Made by a program: the position numbers and the translations under genes
NCBI RefSeq assembly: GCF_006965545.2
Contig: NZ_CP041372.2
Span: 930,001 to 994,000, forward strand
Reading direction: 5' to 3'
Length of the DNA: 64,000 nt
From: Paenalkalicoccus suaedae
GTDB lineage: Bacteria; Bacillota; Bacilli; Bacillales; Salisediminibacteriaceae
Notes under the pieces: generated by a model
Databases searched by the model: none
Seen by the model: the letters and a program-made list of their open reading frames with translations, nothing else
What the model was told of the DNA's origin: nothing
In this document: piece by piece, positions 59,800 to 64,000 of the stretch
Layout of the letters: each line of letters begins with the position of its first letter
How positions within the stretch are numbered: the stretch's first letter is position 1

Positions 59800-61167
59800 A
59801 TGAGCAAACCACCAGTAACAAAAAATGATACCGTAAGCGTCACATTTAACGACGTTACCCACGATGGCGCGGGCGTTGCAAAGATTAATGGCTACCCGCT
59901 ATTTGTTAAAAACGGCCTGCCAGGTGAAGAGGCAGAAGTGAAAGTAGTCCTTACGAAAAAAAATTACGGCTTCGGTCGTATTATAAAGCTAACGAAGGAA
60001 AGTCCATCCAGAGTGGAGCCACCTTGCCCTATATTTTCTCGCTGTGGAGGCTGTCAATTACAGCACATTAGCTACACGGGACAGCTTGAGTTAAAGCAAA
60101 AGCAGGTGAGAGACGTGCTTGAGCGCATCGGTGGGATCTCGGATGTGCCGGTGTATGAGACGATCGGCATGGACGATCCTTGGCGCTACCGCAATAAATC
60201 ACAGGTACCATTCGGCGAGCAAAACCGTCAGATTGTTGCAGGCTTTTATGCTGAACGCAGTCACGAGATCGTGGACATGGAGGAGTGCCTGATTCAGCAC
60301 GAGGATAGTGATAAAGCGGTGCGGCTCGTGAAGGAGCTTTGCGAGACGTATGGCATCCGCGCCTATGACGATAAATCTCACAAAGGCACGCTGCGCCACG
60401 TCGTGATCCGTCACGCGCGCGAGACGGATGAGCTCATGATTGTGCTGATCACGAAGGACAAGGCGCTACCGAATAAAAAGAATCTCGTGAACGCGCTTGT
60501 AGAAGCATTCCCGAATGTAAAATCTGTTGTACACAACGTTAATCCAAAACGCACAAACGTTATCTTTGGCGATACTTTCACGACTCTTTGGGGCGAAAAT
60601 GAGATAACGGACTATATTGGAGACGTCAAATTTGCGATTTCCGCACGTTCGTTTTATCAGGTCAACCCAGTGCAGACGAAGGTGTTATATGATAAAGCGT
60701 TAGAATATGCAAATCTGACAGGGAAAGAAACGGTTATTGACGCATACTGTGGCATCGGTACGATCAGTCTTTTCCTCGCACAGCAAGCAAAGCAGGTATA
60801 TGGCGTGGAGATTGTGCCAGAGGCGATTGAGGATGCCAAGCGCAACGCGAAGCTAAATCATATCGAGAACGCCGACTTCTTTGTCGGCGAAGCGGAAAAA
60901 GTCATGCCATGGTGGCAGGCACAGGGCATTCAGCCAGACGTCATCGTGGTCGATCCACCGCGTAAAGGCTGCGAAGAAAGCCTCCTCGACACGATGGTGA
61001 CGATGAAGCCAGAACGCATCATCTACGTCAGCTGCAACCCAGCTACGCTCGCGCGTGATGTGAAGCATTTAGTGGCAAACGGCTACGAGCTAAAGCAAGT
61101 GCAGCCAGTCGACATGTTCCCGCATACCGGGCATGTGGAGTGTGTAGCGTTGGTAAAGTTAAAATAG
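59800..61167 (+). CDS. rlmCD: 23S rRNA (uracil-C5)-methyltransferase RlmCD
   Basis: RlmCD methylates U747 and U1939 of 23S rRNA in Gram-positive bacteria. The 455-residue protein has an N-terminal TRAM domain and the iron-sulfur motif [14 protein letters not shown] (residues 76-89). A SAM-binding stretch is [16 protein letters not shown] near residue 313. The catalytic cysteine lies in [14 protein letters not shown] near residue 410. This matches B. subtilis YefA, which follows dgkB there. The gene is divergent from the SEC-C gene. Confidence 0.94.
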   Translation: MSKPPVTKNDTVSVTFNDVTHDGAGVAKINGYPLFVKNGLPGEEAEVKVVLTKKNYGFGRIIKLTKESPSRVEPPCPIFSRCGGCQLQHISYTGQLELKQKQVRDVLERIGGISDVPVYETIGMDDPWRYRNKSQVPFGEQNRQIVAGFYAERSHEIVDMEECLIQHEDSDKAVRLVKELCETYGIRAYDDKSHKGTLRHVVIRHARETDELMIVLITKDKALPNKKNLVNALVEAFPNVKSVVHNVNPKRTNVIFGDTFTTLWGENEITDYIGDVKFAISARSFYQVNPVQTKVLYDKALEYANLTGKETVIDAYCGIGTISLFLAQQAKQVYGVEIVPEAIEDAKRNAKLNHIENADFFVGEAEKVMPWWQAQGIQPDVIVVDPPRKGCEESLLDTMVTMKPERIIYVSCNPATLARDVKHLVANGYELKQVQPVDMFPHTGHVECVALVKLK

Positions 61168-61474
61168 CTTGGTGTTAATAGGTTTAACAGTTTTTACCTG
61201 AAAATGGAAGGCTGATTTATGTTCCCTCGAACTGATTGTTTGGGGGATTTTTTACTGCCCCGGGGGTTTACCTTCTACGCAAAAGGAGCGACTATGTGTT
61301 AAGTGGTAGAATAGTTTATTGGTGTATCAAATAAAATCGAAGTTAAGAATGAGGAATTAGTGACTTCGTATGCCTTGTTGCTTTGCAGTCAAGCTGGATC
61401 CTAATCCTTCCATTTTATATTTCATTACAAATTTCAACTTTCATTCCTCCATGTGTGTTACTATACAAAATACT
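61168..61474. other. Gene-free, AT-rich spacer downstream of rlmCD
   Basis: No ORF or array was recognised. A weak GGGG/CCCC hairpin (about 61231-61262) may end rlmCD transcription. Confidence 0.45.
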
Positions 61475-61513
61475 CCCCCCGTAAGTTAGAAGGTGACTCT
61501 AACTTACGGGGGG
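61475..61513 (-). terminator. Perfect 16-bp hairpin, probable terminator of the aldo/keto reductase gene
   Basis: CCCCCCGTAAGTTAGA pairs with TCTAACTTACGGGGGG across a 7-base loop. On the minus strand it is followed by AGTATTTTG. It lies about 65 bp past the stop of the 61578-62582 gene. Confidence 0.75.
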
Positions 61514-61577
61514 AAGTACTACCACAGTGAAGATGAGAATTTTTATATTAAATGGACACTCTACTTGTTTTCTTCAA

Positions 61578-62582
61578 TCACTGGTCTTTAAGAATGTCTT
61601 CAATCGCTGCAATTTCATCACCTGTAAATGTCAGGTTATTGAGAGCTTTAACATTTTCCTCAATTTGGCTCACACGACTTGCCCCAATTAATGCAGAGGT
61701 GACTTTATTGTCTCTTAATACCCATGCTAAAGACATTTGTGCTAGCGTTTGCTCTCTCTTTTCAGCAATTTTATGCAACAACTGAATTTTTTCAACGACT
61801 TCATCCGTAATATTATCTTCTTTTAGAAAAACACCTGAAGTTGATACACGCGAATCCTTTGGAATTCCATTCAAATATTTATTCGTAAGTAAGCCTTGGG
61901 CAAGTGGGCAAAAAGCAATAGATCCTACCCCTTTATCCTCAAGAACATCTTGTAACCCATTTTCGATCCAACGATTAAACATTGAATAATTTGGCTGATG
62001 AATTAGCATTGGTGTACCCAGGTCATGTAAAATTTCCACAGCTCTTTTCGTTTGTTCTGCATCATAGCTGGAGACTCCAACGTAAAGTGCTTTTCCTTGT
62101 TTAACCATTTGATCAAGTGCACCCATCGTTTCTTCTAAAGGTGTGTCAGGGTCAAAACGGTGAGAATAAAATATATCAACATAGTCAAGATTCATTCTTT
62201 TCAAACTTTGATCAAGACTAGCTGTTAAGTTTTTCTTAGAACCCCATTCACCGTATGGGCCATCCCACATCTTATAGCCTGCTTTAGATGAGATGATCAT
62301 TTCATCCCTATAAGGCTTAAAATCTGTTTGAAGAATACGTCCAAACATTTCTTCTGAAGATCCTGGAGGTGGGCCATAGTTATTAGCAAGATCAAAATGA
62401 GTAATTCCAAGGTCAAAGGCTTTTCGTAGCATTGCCCGTCCATTCTCATAAGAATCTACTCCACCAAAATTATGCCATAGACCTAAAGAAATAGCTGGTA
62501 GCTTAAGGCCTGACTTACCGGTGCGGTTGTACATCATATTATCGTAGCGCTGATCGTTTGCAATGTAAGGGTTTATTGGCAT
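61578..62582 (-). CDS. Aldo/keto reductase (L-glyceraldehyde 3-phosphate reductase-like)
   Basis: The 334-residue NADPH-dependent enzyme resembles YghZ/Gpr, which reduces L-glyceraldehyde 3-phosphate and methylglyoxal. It starts MPINPYIANDQRYDNMMY. The catalytic tetrad is visible: Asp and Tyr in FDLANNYGPPPGSSE (near residue 58), Lys in SSKAGYKM (near 98) and His in YSHRFDPDT (near 140). The C-terminal cofactor region (SALIGASRVSQIEEN) is normal. The gene and surroundings are clearly more AT-rich than the backbone, which suggests recent acquisition. Confidence 0.87.
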   Translation of the reverse strand: MPINPYIANDQRYDNMMYNRTGKSGLKLPAISLGLWHNFGGVDSYENGRAMLRKAFDLGITHFDLANNYGPPPGSSEEMFGRILQTDFKPYRDEMIISSKAGYKMWDGPYGEWGSKKNLTASLDQSLKRMNLDYVDIFYSHRFDPDTPLEETMGALDQMVKQGKALYVGVSSYDAEQTKRAVEILHDLGTPMLIHQPNYSMFNRWIENGLQDVLEDKGVGSIAFCPLAQGLLTNKYLNGIPKDSRVSTSGVFLKEDNITDEVVEKIQLLHKIAEKREQTLAQMSLAWVLRDNKVTSALIGASRVSQIEENVKALNNLTFTGDEIAAIEDILKDQ

Positions 62583-63152
62583 GTAGGTACTTCCTCTCTA
62601 ATTCGATTTTTTATTCGGGTAATCGTGAGTATGTAAGAAAGGTAATCTATTACGAAACGAACCTCCTATTTAAGTTAATTATTATGGAAGCGCTTTTCAT
62701 TCATAAGTATAATTCTAAATGGATAAAAAAACAAACAGGGTGCCTTCCACAAAACAATACAGGTTTTTTATTATGAAGCGGTTTGGCTGGTTTAAGTTCG
62801 GTTTTCTACTGGACTTAAGCTAGCCAGTTTTTGTCTGATACGAATCATAATGGACCATTTATGGGGGACATGTTTAGTCAACATATTATTAATACAATTC
62901 AATATCATCAATCTATCAAAACGTATGTGAAGCGGGTGGCGTTGTTGATGTTTATGAGGACAACGTATAACGGTGATGATGGGGCTTTCTTAAATGAGGG
63001 AAACTATTTTTAATAATCTGAGTATAAGGATTATAGTACAATAGAAGTTATGTACCGAATAGATAAAGTAGATACCTTAAACAAGATTCAGGTATTGTAA
63101 GCAAAGAAATACATCCTACACACACAAATAAACTAATGAAAGGAGCACCTCC
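62583..63152. other. AT-rich spacer with a hairpin and no convincing gene
   Basis: It contains short open frames only (for example near 62558 and 62831), without ribosome sites. A TGGCTGGTTTAAG/CTTAAGCTAGCCA hairpin at about 62788-62822 is followed by TTTTTG and may be an orphan terminator. Confidence 0.45.
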
Positions 63153-63779
63153 ATGTACATTCCCACTTATTACAAGGTTACCGACGAAAAAACAATGTAT
63201 GAAATTATACAAGAAAATAGCTTCGCGACTCTGTTTTCTCAAAGCGATAAGATACCTCACGCCACGCATTTGCCACTGCTACTAAACTACGAAAAGACGC
63301 ATTTATACGGGCATTTTGCGCGTCCGAATCCGCAGTGGCAAGAAATCATGGATCAGACGGTGCTCGCGGTGTTTCATGGACCGCCCTGCTACATCTCACC
63401 ATCTTGGTATGAGACGAATCAGACGGTGCCGACGTGGAATTACGTGACGGCGCACGTGTATGGCAAGGTTAAACTCGTCCATGATGAGCAGGAGCTACGT
63501 GATTCGCTAAGTCAGCTGGTGGAGTACTATGAGTCACCGGACAGTGGCTATACGTTAAATGATATGGAGGAGAAATTTGTGGCTGGGTTGAGTAAAGGCG
63601 TGCAGGGCTTTCGGATGACTATTACGAAGATCGAGGCAAAGGCGAAGCTGAGTCAAAATCATTCCGAGGAGCGGCGAGAGTTAGTTGTGAAGGAATTAGA
63701 GAAGGTTCCACATACGAATGAGCAGCAAATTGCATCACTGATGAAAAAGTATCTTAACAAAGAAATGGATCCTAAGTAA
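63153..63779 (+). CDS. paiB: PaiB/FMN-binding negative transcriptional regulator family protein
   Basis: PaiB-type proteins bind FMN; in B. subtilis paiAB affects sporulation and protease genes. The 208-residue product starts [19 protein letters not shown]. It has THLPLLLNY near residue 38, HFARPNPQW near residue 54, [13 protein letters not shown] near residue 74 and [15 protein letters not shown] near residue 91, the flavin-binding pattern. AAAGGAGC precedes the ATG. No paiA-like acetyltransferase is beside it in the window. Confidence 0.88.
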   Translation: MYIPTYYKVTDEKTMYEIIQENSFATLFSQSDKIPHATHLPLLLNYEKTHLYGHFARPNPQWQEIMDQTVLAVFHGPPCYISPSWYETNQTVPTWNYVTAHVYGKVKLVHDEQELRDSLSQLVEYYESPDSGYTLNDMEEKFVAGLSKGVQGFRMTITKIEAKAKLSQNHSEERRELVVKELEKVPHTNEQQIASLMKKYLNKEMDPK

Positions 63780-63842
63780 TTAGATTTTGGTCACACCAAC
63801 ACCCTTATATAATCATATAAACAAGAGAAAAGGGTACATACA

Positions 63843-64000
63843 ATGCTTATGGGACGAACGAGAACTGTAACTGCATTCGCACTTTTTATTTAGACAGGTG
63901 TCATGCTGTACTTTTTATATATTGGATTTGGGCGCACCATTTCTACAGGCTTAGGGACAGGCGGATTTAGTCTTATACCCGACGGTATCCCGTTATCCTT
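63843..64000 (+). pseudogene. Membrane-protein gene interrupted by an in-frame TAG, running off the window
   Basis: After an AAAAGGGT site, ATG at 63843 reads MLMGRTRTVTAFALFI and then meets TAG (63891-63893). The same frame continues without a stop to the window end (TGVMLYFLYIGFGRTIS onward), with a hydrophobic stretch spanning the stop. Either the gene is broken, it restarts at the ATG at 63903, or the base is a sequencing error. The protein looks like a membrane protein; its family is not recognised. Confidence 0.55.

Noticed and set aside
62831-63013. Sixty-codon frame upstream of paiB
   Set aside because: TTG start without a ribosome site, directly on a terminator-like hairpin.

Overview
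The window is a chromosomal segment of a low-to-moderate GC Firmicute, most likely a Bacillaceae member. The backbone follows the Bacillus subtilis pur-to-yefA order: purB-C-S-Q-L-F-M-N-H-D, yerA-yerB-yerC, pcrB-pcrA-ligA-camS, opuE-like symporter, gatCAB, dgkB, rlmCD. Shine-Dalgarno sites are strong and purine-rich, and starts include GTG and TTG. The very acidic outer-membrane-face lipoproteins (YerB, CamS) would suit an alkaliphile, but that is inference; the species cannot be named from sequence alone.

Layout. 1-10640: a tightly overlapping purine biosynthesis operon (purB truncated by the window edge) ending in a terminator. 10716-11530: a large tandem array. 11595-16491: a promoter with a long leader, then a three-gene operon of gamma-glutamyltranspeptidase, an ATP-grasp ligase fused to a degenerate M20-like domain, and an N-formylglutamate amidohydrolase-like protein. 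16502-20306: TPP riboswitch plus ykoFEDC (thiamine-precursor ECF transporter). 20405-24106: CNNM/CorC-like protein, LOG-like hydrolase, GNAT acetyltransferase and two small membrane proteins. 24364-34907: yerABC, pcrB-pcrA-ligA-camS. 34917-36490: two small membrane proteins bracketed by inverted copies of a structured repeat. 36763-42207: symporter with its tiny accessory protein, then gatCAB. 42626-45567: a MoxR/DUF58/membrane-protein module. 45834-48839: small genes, dgkB and a possible 7-codon leader. 49013-54893: ABC-2 exporter, DoxX, DUF948 and DUF5665 proteins, nupC. 54919-57237: deoC and deoR. 57384-61167: small proteins, a SEC-C protein, rlmCD. 61475-64000: an aldo/keto reductase, paiB and an interrupted membrane-protein gene.

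The most unusual content is non-coding. Ten or eleven spacers hold arrays of short keywords. Each locus has its own keyword, yet the keywords are spaced at an exact 21-bp register, with occasional 19, 20, 30 or 31 bp steps. Three arrays with unrelated keywords share the same 21-21-21-19-21 style pattern, and two alternate 21 and 31. Spacing, roughly two or three helical turns, is conserved rather than sequence. A second class is a 145-167 bp structured repeat in four copies whose pairing stems change in a compensatory way. These copies occur as two inverted pairs, accompanied by short AACTAGTT-plus-hairpin units.

Functional links: the pur operon makes IMP; nupC, deoC and deoR scavenge and regulate deoxynucleosides; ykoFEDC is switched by thiamine pyrophosphate; gatCAB supplies Gln-tRNA and Asn-tRNA; pcrA and ligA serve DNA replication and repair; pcrB and dgkB act on membrane lipids.
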